Shown: piece by piece, positions 9,269 to 22,389 of the stretch | Layout: each line of letters opens with the position of its first letter | Numbering within the stretch: the first letter of the stretch is position 1 | Assembly (NCBI RefSeq): GCF_900111995.1 | Contig: NZ_FOKF01000022.1 | Span: 1 to 64,000 of the forward strand | From: Collimonas sp. OK607 | Lineage (GTDB): Bacteria; Pseudomonadota; Gammaproteobacteria; Burkholderiales; Burkholderiaceae_D | DNA length: 64,000 nucleotides | Direction: 5' to 3' | Made by a program: the position numbers and the translations under genes | The notes under the pieces: generated by a model | The model's input: the letters and a program-made list of their open reading frames with translations, nothing else | Told to the model about the DNA's origin: nothing | The model's database searches: none

Positions 9269-9649
9269 TCAGGGCTCTGATTTCTTGTTCGTTTCGGTTG
9301 GCACCGCGACCGCGACCGTCTTTTCTATCGCTGCCAGTGCCGCATTTGGCGGAGCCGGCGCATCTGCCGGATTGCCGTTCGGATCGAGAATCTGTATGAA
9401 AATCTCGTTTTGCTTGATCATGCCCAGCTCGGTGCGCGCCCGTTCTTCGACCGCACCGGTGCCTTCTTTCAAATCATGTACTTCCGAATCCAGCTTGGCA
9501 TTGCGGGCTTTCAGTTCGTCGACCTTGTCATGGGCAGCATGCACTTGCTGATCCATGTCCCACACACGCAGCCAGCCGCCCTTGCCTAGCCACAGTGGGT
9601 ACTGGACCAGTATCAGCAAAGCGGTCAGGAAAATGGCAATCAGGCGCAT
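9269..9649 (-). CDS. ftsB: Cell division protein FtsB
   Basis: 126 residues: a short cytoplasmic start, one TM segment (about 4-20, [18 protein letters not shown]), then a periplasmic coiled coil (about 32-70, [19 protein letters not shown]) ending in [20 protein letters not shown], the FtsB/DivIC signature. It bridges FtsL and FtsQ at the divisome. The C-terminal tail is longer than in E. coli FtsB (103 aa) and rich in Ala/Pro. It lies downstream of eno, the order found widely in proteobacteria, with a strong hairpin in the gap. Confidence 0.93.
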   Translation of the reverse strand: MRLIAIFLTALLILVQYPLWLGKGGWLRVWDMDQQVHAAHDKVDELKARNAKLDSEVHDLKEGTGAVEERARTELGMIKQNEIFIQILDPNGNPADAPAPPNAALAAIEKTVAVAVPTETNKKSEP

Positions 9650-9693
9650 TGTTTGGGGGTGGGTCTACCGTCTTATCTAATCTAGTCAAACGC

Positions 9694-9717
9694 GGGGTGG
9701 GTAGTCATACCCACCCC
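9694..9717 (-). terminator. Strong hairpin between eno and ftsB
   Basis: A 10-bp perfect stem GGGGTGGGTA (9694-9703) / TACCCACCCC (9708-9717) with a 4-nt loop. On the minus strand only a short TTT follows, so it is a weak terminator or a processing/stability element between eno and ftsB rather than a full stop. Confidence 0.45.
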
Positions 9718-9802
9718 ACTCTCTAATCAGTTGAGGAAAGAGTCGCCCAGAAGAGGGTCATTCGCCACGCTACGGTGGCTCTTAAACTCTTTCCCCAATT
9801 TG

Positions 9803-11119
<1,317 letters not shown>

Positions 11120-11217
11120 TTAAAACCATTTACGGGGTCAAACTGCTGGCGCTGCCACTTGTGTGTATAGCGGAAGCGATATAGTCAAACGACTCTAGCG
11201 AGCCCGACCCCAAGCAA

Positions 11218-12072
11218 TCAACCGAAATTGCTTTCGATAAAGCCATTCTTTTTGACGACCCGATCCAGGTCTATCATGGTCGACAACAATTCTTTCATAC
11301 GTCCCAGCGGCACCGCATTCGGTCCGTCGGATTTAGCTTCTGCAGGATTCGGATGGGTTTCCATGAACACCCCGGCAACGCCGACCGCAATCGCAGCCCG
11401 TGCCAATACCGGCACGAATTCACGCTGACCGCCGGAAGTGCTGCCCTGGCCGCCCGGCAATTGCACCGAGTGGGTAGCATCGAACACTACCGGGCAACCG
11501 GTTTCGCGCATGATCGCCAGCGAGCGCATGTCGGATACCAGGTTGTTGTAACCGAACGACGCACCGCGTTCGCATGCCATGAAATTATCTTCCGGCAGGC
11601 CGGCTTCACGGGCAGCGGCACGCGCCTTGGCGATGACATTGATCATGTCGTGCGGCGCCAGGAACTGGCCTTTCTTGATATTCACCGGCTTGCCTGATTG
11701 CGCGCAAGCATTGATGAAATCAGTCTGGCGACAGAGGAAAGCCGGTGTCTGCAAGACATCGACCACCGCCGCCACCGGCTTGATTTCATAGATTTCGTGG
11801 ATATCGGTCAGTACCGGCACGCCGATTTGCACTTTGACGTCAGCCAGGATCTCCAGCCCTTTTTCCATGCCGAGGCCGCGGAAAGAAGTGCCGGACGAAC
11901 GATTCGCCTTATCGAAAGACGATTTGTAAATGAAGTTGATGCCCAGCGCGCTGGTGATCTCTTTCAATTGTCCGGCGGTATCGAGCGCCATCTGGCGCGA
12001 TTCGATAACGCACGGGCCGGCGATCAGGAAAAACGGTTGATCCAGACCAACATCAAAGCCACAAAGTTTCAT
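11218..12072 (-). CDS. kdsA: 3-deoxy-8-phosphooctulonate synthase (Kdo-8-P synthase)
   Basis: Condenses arabinose 5-phosphate with PEP to Kdo-8-phosphate for the LPS inner core. 284 residues, a TIM barrel. Motifs: [11 protein letters not shown] (residues 16-26), [12 protein letters not shown] (about 50-61), LTDIHE and [20 protein letters not shown]. The second position of the metal-type signature is Asn in KANRSS, as in metal-independent KdsA. Separated from pyrG by 9 bp, so very probably in the same operon. Works with kdsB at 60 kb. Confidence 0.96.
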   Translation of the reverse strand: MKLCGFDVGLDQPFFLIAGPCVIESRQMALDTAGQLKEITSALGINFIYKSSFDKANRSSGTSFRGLGMEKGLEILADVKVQIGVPVLTDIHEIYEIKPVAAVVDVLQTPAFLCRQTDFINACAQSGKPVNIKKGQFLAPHDMINVIAKARAAAREAGLPEDNFMACERGASFGYNNLVSDMRSLAIMRETGCPVVFDATHSVQLPGGQGSTSGGQREFVPVLARAAIAVGVAGVFMETHPNPAEAKSDGPNAVPLGRMKELLSTMIDLDRVVKKNGFIESNFG

Positions 12073-12081
12073 GTTCTTTCC

Positions 12082-14061
<1,980 letters not shown>

Positions 14062-15474
14062 ATGAATAAGCTCTTCGGCGATCTCCCCGAGGACGACGGC
14101 CTGCCCGGAGCAACGCGCCGGGTGGCGATTATCGTCGTCATTTTTGGCACCAGCATGAGCGTGCTGGACGGCTCTATCGTCAATGTTGCACTGCCCACGA
14201 TTGCGCGCAGCCTGCAGGTCGATGCGGCTGCCGCCGTATGGATAGCCAACGCCTACATCCTCGCCGGCGCCATCACCATGGTCGCTTTCGCCTCGCTGGG
14301 CGAGGTGCTAGGCTTTCGCCGTGTATATATGAGCGGGATCCTGGTATTCACCCTGGCTTCGCTGGGTTGTGCGCTGTCGCCCTCGCTGGCGATGCTGACC
14401 GGCATGCGTTTTTTACAAGGTCTGGGCGGCGCTGCCGCCATGAGCATCGGTCCGGCGCTCTACCGCAATATATTCCCTACCCGCCTGCTGGGAGCGGCGT
14501 TAGGCGTCAACGCCCTGGTGGTGGCCTCCTCTACTGCTGCCGGCCCGGCGATTGGCGGCCTGATGTTGTCTGTGCTGAGCTGGCCGTGGCTGTTTGCGAT
14601 CAATGTCCCGATCGGCATTATCACGCTGTTGATGGCATGGAGCGTGCTGCCGCGCGATCCGGGACGCGGCGGCAAATTCGACGCCATCGGCGCCGTGCTC
14701 TCGGCAGTGGCCCTGGGCACCTTCGTCATGGCCGTCGACGGCTTGGCGCGCCACGACAGCTGGGGCAAGGAAATGCTGCTCTTCGCGATCGCGCTGGTTT
14801 CAATTGTTTTATTTATCATTAGACAACGACGTTACACAGCACCGTTACTGCCACTTGATATTTTTGCATCACAACGGTTTTCCATGGCGGTAGCTACTTC
14901 GCTTTGCTCTTTTGTCGGCCAGGGAATTGCCTTTATTGCACTACCATTCCTGTTTCAGGGCGCCTATGGCTATAGTCCATTGGTATCGGCAGCCTTATTT
15001 ACGCCGTGGCCGGTGGCGATTGCCATCACGGCGCCGATCGCCGGCCGCCTGGCCGACCACTATTCGGCATCGCTGCTATCAACCTGCGGCCTGCTGGTGC
15101 TAACGCTAGGCCTTGTCTTGCTAGCCTGCCTCGGCGAACACGCTTCGATACCGGATATCTTGTGGCGCGCCTTTGTGTGCGGACTTGGTTTCGGTTTTTT
15201 CCAAAGCCCCAACAATCGCGAAATGCTAAGCAACGCACCGCGTGCGCGCAGCGGCACCGCATCCGGCATGCTGGCGATTGCCCGCACTTTCGGTCAATCC
15301 CTTGGCGCAGCGCTGGTCGCCGTGGTGCTGGCGGCAACCAGCATCGCCCAGGCTTCCGCCGACACCGCGCATATCGACGCCAGCGCGGTCCATTTGTCGC
15401 TATGGCTGGCGGCAGGCGCAGCCTTGCTTGCCACTGTCATCAGCGCACTAAGAATCAAGCACGGGCGAAACTGA
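14062..15474 (+). CDS. MFS drug efflux transporter, DHA2/EmrB type
   Basis: 470 residues with some 12-14 membrane segments. Motif A-like loop and motif C typical of drug:H+ antiporters are present: SVLDGSIVNVALPTIARSL in TM1, LGEVLGFRRVYMSG (loop 2-3), LQGLGGAAAMSIGPALYR, and NALVVASSTAAGPAIGGLM (motif C). The start at 14062 (MNKLFGDLPED) is preferred over 13996 because the extra 22 residues are not like the family. The outer-membrane factor gene follows 170 bp later, so this pump may share or borrow the tripartite channel. Substrate unknown. Confidence 0.88.
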   Translation: MNKLFGDLPEDDGLPGATRRVAIIVVIFGTSMSVLDGSIVNVALPTIARSLQVDAAAAVWIANAYILAGAITMVAFASLGEVLGFRRVYMSGILVFTLASLGCALSPSLAMLTGMRFLQGLGGAAAMSIGPALYRNIFPTRLLGAALGVNALVVASSTAAGPAIGGLMLSVLSWPWLFAINVPIGIITLLMAWSVLPRDPGRGGKFDAIGAVLSAVALGTFVMAVDGLARHDSWGKEMLLFAIALVSIVLFIIRQRRYTAPLLPLDIFASQRFSMAVATSLCSFVGQGIAFIALPFLFQGAYGYSPLVSAALFTPWPVAIAITAPIAGRLADHYSASLLSTCGLLVLTLGLVLLACLGEHASIPDILWRAFVCGLGFGFFQSPNNREMLSNAPRARSGTASGMLAIARTFGQSLGAALVAVVLAATSIAQASADTAHIDASAVHLSLWLAAGAALLATVISALRIKHGRN

Positions 15475-15512
15475 CAGAATTGTCATATTTGCGACAGCAT
15501 CAGGTACTGCAG

Positions 15513-15533
15513 CAGGACTTAAAGTAAGTCCTG
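15513..15533. promoter_or_regulatory. Hairpin between the MFS and outer-membrane factor genes
   Basis: CAGGACTT (15513-15520) and AAGTCCTG (15526-15533) form a perfect 8-bp inverted repeat with a 5-nt spacer. There is no T tract, so it is more likely a regulator site or mRNA structure than a terminator. Confidence 0.35.
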
Positions 15534-15643
15534 AATAATGCCCGATGCTGCGATTGTTGTGACTGTTGCGATTATTGCAACCGCTGCTTGTTCGCCGCTC
15601 GGACATTCCATCCGATGTTCCGAACGTCAGACCAAGCAGACTC

Positions 15644-17152
15644 ATGAATTTCTCCTTTCCCCCAAGATCCCAGCGTTCGTTTGCAACCAGCGTCATGGCT
15701 GCAGCAGTGGCGCTATCACTGACAGCATGCGCAGTCGGCCCCGATTATGTGCGGCCGTCGATGGATGTGCCTGCCAGCTATAAAGAGAGCGGTCCGTGGA
15801 AACAGGCACAGCCGCAGCCAATCGACAGCAGCAACTGGTGGGAAGTGTACGGCGACGCCACCCTGAACAGCTTGATACAGCAAGCTAACCAGGCCAACCA
15901 GAATATTCGCCAGGCGGAAGCCCAGTATCGCCAGGCGCGCGCTGCCGCCGATGCGGCACGTGCCGGTTTCTGGCCGACGATCGGCGTCAACGCCGGCGTC
16001 GACCGCGCCCTCAGCAACACTAACGGCATCAAGCTCAGTAATGGCTACACCGCTGGTGTACAAGGCAGCTGGGAGCCAGATGTCTGGGGTAGCGTGCGGC
16101 GTTCGGTGGAAGCCGGCGACGCCGGTACCCAGGCGAGCGCCGCCGACCTGGCCGCCGCTCGCCTCAGCATCCAGGCAACCTTGACGCAAGACTATCTGCA
16201 ACTGCGGATTACCGATCTGCTGAAAGATTTGTATGCGCGCACCACTGCCGCCTATACCCGCTCGCTGCAACTGACCAAGAGCCAGTACGCCGCCGGAGTC
16301 GCGCTGCGCTCAGATGTGGCGCTGGCGGAAAGCCAGTTGAAAACCGCCGAGGCGCAAGCCATCGACTTGCAAGCGCAGCGCAGTCAGCTGGAACACGCGA
16401 TTGCCATCCTGACCGGCAAGGCGCCTTCCGGATTCAATTTGACCGCACTGCCGGCCGACACCCAAATGTTAAGCAAAATGCAGGCAGGTTTGCCGCCGGT
16501 TCCAACCGGCCTGCCTTCGGATCTGCTGGAACGCCGGCCCGATATCGCCAGCGCAGAACGTCACGTTGCGGTTGCCAACGCCAACATCGGCGTCGCCAAG
16601 GCCGCCTTTTTCCCGGCATTGACGCTGAGCGCGAGCGGCGGCTTCAACAGCGCCAGCCTGGCGCAGTGGTTCAACACGCCAAGCCGGGTCTGGTCGCTCG
16701 GCGCGGCGCTGGCAGAAACCATTTTCGACGGCGGCTTGCGGCGCGCGCACAGCGCTGGGGCAATTGCCGCGTATGACGTCGCGGTAGCGCAATACAAGCA
16801 AACCGTACTGGGCGGCTTCCAGGAAGTCGAAGACAACCTGGCCACGCTGAACGTCCTGGCTCAAGAGGCGATCGCCCAAAACCAGGCGGTGCAAGCCTCG
16901 CAGCTGGCAGAACGGCTGGCGCTCAGCCAGTATCGCGCCGGCACTGCGACTTATCTGACCGTGGTCACGGCGCAAACGCTTTCCCTGAGCAATGAACGCA
17001 CTTTGGTGCAACTGCTTGGACGCCAGTTGCTGGCGAGCGTGGCCTTGATCAAGGCCGTCGGCGGCGGCTGGGATGCCGGCCAGCTGAGCGGCGCCGAGCG
17101 CCCAAGCCAGACTCCAGCGGCACAGCAGGCACAAAACAATACGACCAACTAA
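15644..17152 (+). CDS. RND efflux outer-membrane lipoprotein, NodT/OprM family
   Basis: 502 residues from the ATG at 15644. A lipoprotein signal peptide ends in the lipobox LTAC (Cys near residue 28), followed by VGPDYVRPSMDVPASYK, the usual NodT N-terminus. Two OEP repeats (about 70-260 and 280-470) with long coiled helices form the trimeric channel-tunnel (SYLQLRITDLL-like helices; LLERRPDIASAERHVAVANANIGVAKAAFFP). It exports substrates of the inner-membrane pump through the outer membrane. An Ala/Gln tail ends the protein. 17 bp before the adaptor gene: one operon. Confidence 0.93.
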   Translation: MNFSFPPRSQRSFATSVMAAAVALSLTACAVGPDYVRPSMDVPASYKESGPWKQAQPQPIDSSNWWEVYGDATLNSLIQQANQANQNIRQAEAQYRQARAAADAARAGFWPTIGVNAGVDRALSNTNGIKLSNGYTAGVQGSWEPDVWGSVRRSVEAGDAGTQASAADLAAARLSIQATLTQDYLQLRITDLLKDLYARTTAAYTRSLQLTKSQYAAGVALRSDVALAESQLKTAEAQAIDLQAQRSQLEHAIAILTGKAPSGFNLTALPADTQMLSKMQAGLPPVPTGLPSDLLERRPDIASAERHVAVANANIGVAKAAFFPALTLSASGGFNSASLAQWFNTPSRVWSLGAALAETIFDGGLRRAHSAGAIAAYDVAVAQYKQTVLGGFQEVEDNLATLNVLAQEAIAQNQAVQASQLAERLALSQYRAGTATYLTVVTAQTLSLSNERTLVQLLGRQLLASVALIKAVGGGWDAGQLSGAERPSQTPAAQQAQNNTTN

Positions 17153-17169
17153 TTCTCCGAGCAGACAAC

Positions 17170-18366
17170 ATGACCACCACACTTTCCAAACCACGTTCAA
17201 CGCTGCTCATTACCGCCGCGATACTGGTCCTGATCGGCGCTGCCGGCTGGGGCATCGTACACAAGGCCAGCGCCGTCTCTGCGCCACCCGCCGCAGCCAA
17301 CGCCATATCGGTCACCACCGCAGCCGTCAAGCAGCAAGATATGCCGATCTACCTGACGGGAGTCGGCACCGTCACCTCGAATGCCAGCGTCACTGTCAAG
17401 GCACGTATCGACGGCCAGCTGGACAAGGTCGGTTTTGTCGAAGGCCAGGACGTGAAGGCCGGCCAGTTGCTGGCGCAAATCGATCCGCGCACCTTGCAGG
17501 CGCAACTGGACCAGGCCGTAGCGCAAAAGGCCAAGGACCAGGCGCAACTGGCAAATTCCAGGCTCGATCTGCAACGCTACACCACGCTGGTGCAACAGGA
17601 TGCCGCGACACAACAGACGCTGGATGCAACGCGCGCGCAAGTGACGCAACTGCAAGCCGCGGTGCAAGCCGACGAAGCGCAGATCAACTACGCCAAAGTA
17701 CAACTCAGTTTTACCCGCATCCTGGCGCCGATCAGCGGCCGGGTCGGTGCGCGATTGGTTGATCCTGGCAATATCGTCCACGCTGCCGATGTCAATGGCC
17801 TGGTGGTGATCAATCAAATCGACCCGATTGCAGTCGTGTTTACGCTGCCGGAAGAAACCTTCCAGAACATCAACACTGCCTTGCATGGCAGCCAGAAACC
17901 GTTGAGCGTGCAAACCTTCCCGCGTAACAGCACCACCATGCTGGCCCAGGGTAATCTGGCATTGCTGAATAACCAGATCGACACCAGTACCGGCACGGTG
18001 CAGCTGAAAGGCATTTTCCAGAATCCGTCGCATGTGTTGTGGCCGGGCCAGTATGTCAACGTAAGGCTGGTGCTGGGCGATCGCAAACAGGCGTTGACGA
18101 TTCCTGCAGCGGCAGTACAACGAAGCCAGGACGGCACCTACGTCTACGTCGTCGATGCCGACAATACGGTAAAGAATCAGCAGATTCAACTGATCAATAT
18201 CCAGGACAACGTAGCCGTGATCGACAAGGGGTTGAATCCGGGGCAACGGGTGGTGGTCGATGGCCAGTACAAGCTGAAGCCCGGCATCAAGGTCGCCGAA
18301 GCCGGCGCTGCTGCCAGTAGTACCGGCACCGTACCAGCTCCAGCCGCCAAAGGGGCAAGCAATTGA
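17170..18366 (+). CDS. RND efflux periplasmic adaptor (MdtA-like membrane fusion protein)
   Basis: 398 residues. An N-terminal hydrophobic anchor (about 12-30), then the biotinyl-lipoyl half motifs (ASVTVKARIDGQLDKVGFVEG at about 75-95; FTRILAPISGRVGARLVDPG near 180) flanking an alpha hairpin (about 105-170). The beta barrel and membrane-proximal domain end at about 375 in ALTIPAAAVQRSQDGTYVYV. It links the RND pump to the outer-membrane channel. The stop overlaps the pump start by 4 bp. Closest in kind to MdtA of MdtABC. Confidence 0.93.
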   Translation: MTTTLSKPRSTLLITAAILVLIGAAGWGIVHKASAVSAPPAAANAISVTTAAVKQQDMPIYLTGVGTVTSNASVTVKARIDGQLDKVGFVEGQDVKAGQLLAQIDPRTLQAQLDQAVAQKAKDQAQLANSRLDLQRYTTLVQQDAATQQTLDATRAQVTQLQAAVQADEAQINYAKVQLSFTRILAPISGRVGARLVDPGNIVHAADVNGLVVINQIDPIAVVFTLPEETFQNINTALHGSQKPLSVQTFPRNSTTMLAQGNLALLNNQIDTSTGTVQLKGIFQNPSHVLWPGQYVNVRLVLGDRKQALTIPAAAVQRSQDGTYVYVVDADNTVKNQQIQLINIQDNVAVIDKGLNPGQRVVVDGQYKLKPGIKVAEAGAAASSTGTVPAPAAKGASN

Positions 18367-21300
18367 GCATCTCCGCGAACTTCATTAAACGCCCGATCGG
18401 CACCACGCTGCTCGCTATTGCGATATTCCTGATTGGCGCTGCGGTGTGGCCGCTGCTGCCGGTGGCGCCGTTGCCTCAAGTCGATTTCCCGACGATCCAG
18501 GTTTCCGCCAACCTGCCCGGCGGCAATCCGGAAACCATGGCATCGAGCGTGGCGCAGCCGCTGGAACGGCAATTCTCATTGATTGCCGGTTTGTCGCAGA
18601 TGACCTCGACCAGCACGCTCGGCTCTACGCAAATTACTTTGCAGTTCGACCTCAACCGTAGCATCGACGCTGCCGCGCTGGATGTGCAGGCCGCGATTAC
18701 CGCTGCCAGCGGCCAGCTGCCGGCTAATCTGCCGAGCCCGCCGACGTTCCGCAAAGTGAACCCGGCCGATTCGCCGATCCTGGTGATGTCGGTGCAATCG
18801 GACGCGTTGCCGCTGATCCAGGTGAACGACTATGCCGATAATATTCTGGCGCAGCAGATTTCGCAGATTCCTGGCGTTGGCCTGGTCAACATCGGCGGCG
18901 TGCAAAAACCGTCGGTGCGGATCCAGGTAGATCCGACCAAACTGGCAGCGATCGGCATCAGCCTGGAAGATATTCGCGGCGTCATCGCCAGCCTGACTGT
19001 CAATCAGCCGAAAGGCACGGTAGACGGCGCCAAGCAAAGCTTCACTGTCTACACCAACGATCAGCTGCTGAGCGCAGAACCATGGAACGACATGGTATTG
19101 GCTTATAAGAACGGCGCTCCGATCCGGGTGCGCGACATCGGCGTCGCGATTGATGCGGCGGAAAACCTCAAGGTTGCCGGCTGGGCCTTTGCCGGTGCCG
19201 CCGCACCGGCCGCCAACACGATTACCAACGGCCGCTCGATCGTGCTGGCGGTGACCAAGCAACCTGGCGCCAACGTGATCGAAACCGTGGATCGCATCAA
19301 GGCTGCCCTGCCGCGCCTGCAAGCGGCGATTCCGCCGACAGTGCACGTCAATACCTTGATCGACCGCACCCAGACCATTCGCGCCTCGGTGCTGGATGTG
19401 GAATTTACGCTGGTGCTGACCATCGCGCTGGTGGTGCTGGTGATCTTCCTGTTCCTGCGTAACATCCCGGCTACCTTGATCCCGAGCGTGACCGTGCCGC
19501 TGGCGCTGCTCGGCACCGCAGCTGTCATGTACCTGCTCGGTTTCAGCCTCGATAATTTGTCGCTGATGGCACTGACCATCGCGGTCGGTTTCGTAGTCGA
19601 CGATGCGATCGTGATGCTGGAAAATATCTATCGATATGTCGAAGAAGGCATGTCACCGATGGAGGCCGCCTACAAGGGTGCGGGAGAAATCGCCTTTACG
19701 ATTATTTCGATCTCGGTTTCGCTGGTTGCCGTGTTTATTCCGCTGCTGCTGATGGGCGGTATCGTCGGCCGCCTGTTCCGTGAATTTGCTATCACCGTGA
19801 CATTGACGATTGCGGTATCGGTCGTCATTTCGCTGACGCTGACGCCGATGCTGTGCTCGCGCTTCCTGAAGCCACATAGTGCTGAATCGCATGGCCGCAT
19901 GTATCAGATGTTCGAACGCGGCTTCGATGCCATGCTCAATGGCTACAAGCGCGGCCTCCATGTCGTGCTGCACCATCAGTTCATTACCCTGATGGTGTTT
20001 TTCGCCACTATGGCGGCTACCGTGGTGTTGTTCATCGTGATCCCGAAAGGCTTCTTCCCGCAGCAAGATACCGGCTTCGTTTACGGCTTTGCCGAATCGG
20101 CGCAGGATTCGTCGTTTTCTTCGATGAACAAACGCATGCTGGCGCTGGCCGATGTGGTACGCAAGGATCCTGATGTCACCGGTTTCGGCATGAGCGGCGG
20201 CTTCAGCACATTCAATACTGGTAATTTTTTCATCAGCCTGAAACCAAAAGATGAAGGACGCACCGCCAGCGCCGACGAAGTGATTGCACGCTTGCGGCCG
20301 CAACTGGCCAAGGTGCAAGGGGTCAACCTGTTCCTGCAAGCGGGCCAGGACATCAACGTCGGCGGCCGTTTGTCGCGCACGCAATATCAGTACACGGTGA
20401 CGGACTCGAACCTGGACGAACTGAACGTCTGGGCGCCGAAGCTGATGAACCGTTTCCGCCAATTGCCGCAACTGACCGATGTCGCTTCCGACCAGCAAAA
20501 CGCAGCTGCGGCAGCCAACCTGACGATCGACCGGGCGCGCGCTTCCAGCTTCGGGATTTCACCGGCGCTGATAGACTCGACCATCTACGATGCCATAGGC
20601 CAGCGCCAGGTCGCCCAATATTTCACGCAGATCAACAGCTATCACGTGATCCTGGAAGTGACGCCCAAGCTGCAGCAAGATCCCGAGCTGTTCAGCAAGC
20701 TTTACCTGACCTCGCCGATCACCGGGCAGCAAGTGCCGCTGTCGACCTTTGTCACCGTCGATACCAGCAAAACCTCGTATCTGGCAATCAGCCATCAAGG
20801 ACAGTTCCCGGCCGTGACGATTTCCTTTAACCTGGCGCCGAATGTGGCGCTTGGCGAAGCAGTCGATGCGATCCAGAAGGCCCAGCACGAGATGGGCGTG
20901 CCGGACACCTTGACGGGTGCTTTCCAAGGTACCGCCAAGGCGTTTGGCGATTCGCTGTCGTCGCAGCCGTATCTGATTGCAGCCGCGCTGGTTGCGGTGT
21001 ATATCGTGCTCGGTTTGCTGTATGAAAGTTATATCCACCCGCTGACGATCTTGTCGACCTTGCCTTCAGCCGGTGTCGGCGCCCTGCTGATCTTGATGAT
21101 GGGCGGTTATGATCTGAGTGTGATTGCATTGATCGGCATCATCCTGCTGATCGGTATCGTCAAGAAAAACGGCATCATGATGATCGACTTTGCGCTGACT
21201 GCGGAACGCGAGCACGGCATGAAACCGGAGGAAGCGATCTACCAGGCTTGCCTGCGCCGTTTCCGGCCGATCATGATGACAACCATGTGCGCGCTGCTGA

Positions 21301-21548
21301 GTGGTTTGCCGCTGATGCTGGGTCACGGCGCCGGCTCGGAATTGCGGCGTCCGCTGGGTTATGCGATGGTGGGCGGCCTGGTGCTGTCGCAGGCGCTGAC
21401 CTTGTTCACGACGCCGGTGGTCTATCTGTACCTGGACCGGGCCCACTACTGGTACATGAGCCGCAAGGAAGCGCGGCAGGCACGCAAGGCAAATAAAGCC
21501 GGTATTGCTACAGATATCGGGACGGCAAGCGTGATAGATTCAAAGTAA
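18363..21548 (+). CDS. RND multidrug efflux pump, MdtB/MdtC type
   Basis: 1061 residues, the standard HAE1 size. TTG start overlapping the adaptor stop (TTGA). The N-terminus SANFIKRPIGTTLLAI and PLLPVAPLPQVDFPTIQVSA is of the MdtB/C type. Twelve TM segments in two halves with large periplasmic loops (about 40-335 and 560-870). Proton-relay acids are in TM4 (VGFVVDDAIVMLEN, about residue 405) and the matching Lys in TM10 (LLIGIVKKNGIMMIDFA). In E. coli MdtB and MdtC form a mixed trimer; here only one pump gene exists, so a homotrimer is inferred. Exports drugs, bile acids or metals; substrate not readable from sequence. Confidence 0.94.
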   Translation: MSISANFIKRPIGTTLLAIAIFLIGAAVWPLLPVAPLPQVDFPTIQVSANLPGGNPETMASSVAQPLERQFSLIAGLSQMTSTSTLGSTQITLQFDLNRSIDAAALDVQAAITAASGQLPANLPSPPTFRKVNPADSPILVMSVQSDALPLIQVNDYADNILAQQISQIPGVGLVNIGGVQKPSVRIQVDPTKLAAIGISLEDIRGVIASLTVNQPKGTVDGAKQSFTVYTNDQLLSAEPWNDMVLAYKNGAPIRVRDIGVAIDAAENLKVAGWAFAGAAAPAANTITNGRSIVLAVTKQPGANVIETVDRIKAALPRLQAAIPPTVHVNTLIDRTQTIRASVLDVEFTLVLTIALVVLVIFLFLRNIPATLIPSVTVPLALLGTAAVMYLLGFSLDNLSLMALTIAVGFVVDDAIVMLENIYRYVEEGMSPMEAAYKGAGEIAFTIISISVSLVAVFIPLLLMGGIVGRLFREFAITVTLTIAVSVVISLTLTPMLCSRFLKPHSAESHGRMYQMFERGFDAMLNGYKRGLHVVLHHQFITLMVFFATMAATVVLFIVIPKGFFPQQDTGFVYGFAESAQDSSFSSMNKRMLALADVVRKDPDVTGFGMSGGFSTFNTGNFFISLKPKDEGRTASADEVIARLRPQLAKVQGVNLFLQAGQDINVGGRLSRTQYQYTVTDSNLDELNVWAPKLMNRFRQLPQLTDVASDQQNAAAAANLTIDRARASSFGISPALIDSTIYDAIGQRQVAQYFTQINSYHVILEVTPKLQQDPELFSKLYLTSPITGQQVPLSTFVTVDTSKTSYLAISHQGQFPAVTISFNLAPNVALGEAVDAIQKAQHEMGVPDTLTGAFQGTAKAFGDSLSSQPYLIAAALVAVYIVLGLLYESYIHPLTILSTLPSAGVGALLILMMGGYDLSVIALIGIILLIGIVKKNGIMMIDFALTAEREHGMKPEEAIYQACLRRFRPIMMTTMCALLSGLPLMLGHGAGSELRRPLGYAMVGGLVLSQALTLFTTPVVYLYLDRAHYWYMSRKEARQARKANKAGIATDIGTASVIDSK

Positions 21549-21675
21549 TGCGTCGAAGTAATTCGTCGAAATAATGCATCAACATGATGTACCGAAATAA
21601 AATAGTAAAACGTCTTCCTGCATATCGATCTGTTCCTGGCGATATGCGGGAGACTAGCCAGGAGACAGGCCGCAC

Positions 21676-22389
21676 ATGAAAATCCTGATCGTCGAAGATG
21701 AACAGAAGACGGCCGACTACCTTTGCAAGGGGTTGACCGAGCAGGGTTGCGCTGTCGATGTCGCTCATAACGGCGTCGACGGCCAGCACCTGGCTTTACA
21801 GCATGACTACGACGTCATCGTGCTCGACGTCATGCTGCCCGGCATAGACGGCTTTGCGGTATTGCACGCCCTCCGCGAAATCAAGCAAACCCCGGTCATC
21901 ATGCTGACTGCACGCGATCGCGTGGAAGATCGCATCAAGGGCCTGCAAGGCGGCGCCGACGATTATCTGGTCAAGCCGTTTTCGTTTCTCGAATTGCTGG
22001 CGCGCCTGCAAGCGCTGACGCGGCGCGGCCGCGCTTTGGAGCCGGCGCAATTACGCATCGCCGATCTGCAGATCGACCTGATCAGCCGCAAAGCCTATCG
22101 CGCCAATGTCCGTATCGACCTCACCGCCAAGGAGTTTTCCCTGCTGGCGGTACTGGCGCGGCGCCAAGGTGAAATCCTGTCCAAGACGGCCATCGCCGAA
22201 CTGGTTTGGGACATGAATTTCGATAGCAATACCAACGTCGTCGAAGTCGCCATCAAGCGCTTGCGCGCCAAGATCGATACGCCGTTCAGCCCCAAGTTGC
22301 TGCATACGATACGGGGCATGGGTTATGTTCTGGAACCGCGGGAAGCGCAGGAATCGCAGGAACCGCGCACCCAGGAAAGTAACCAATGA
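21676..22389 (+). CDS. OmpR-family response regulator (CusR/heavy-metal type)
   Basis: 237 residues. Receiver domain 1-112 with acidic residues EDEQK at 8-12, phospho-acceptor Asp in [13 protein letters not shown] (about residue 51), Thr/Ser in VIMLTARD and Lys in LVKPFSF. Winged-helix DNA-binding domain about 130-228 ([44 protein letters not shown]). It lies 127 bp downstream of the RND gene and overlaps the kinase gene by 4 bp. Likely controls the adjacent efflux operon. Confidence 0.94.
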   Translation: MKILIVEDEQKTADYLCKGLTEQGCAVDVAHNGVDGQHLALQHDYDVIVLDVMLPGIDGFAVLHALREIKQTPVIMLTARDRVEDRIKGLQGGADDYLVKPFSFLELLARLQALTRRGRALEPAQLRIADLQIDLISRKAYRANVRIDLTAKEFSLLAVLARRQGEILSKTAIAELVWDMNFDSNTNVVEVAIKRLRAKIDTPFSPKLLHTIRGMGYVLEPREAQESQEPRTQESNQ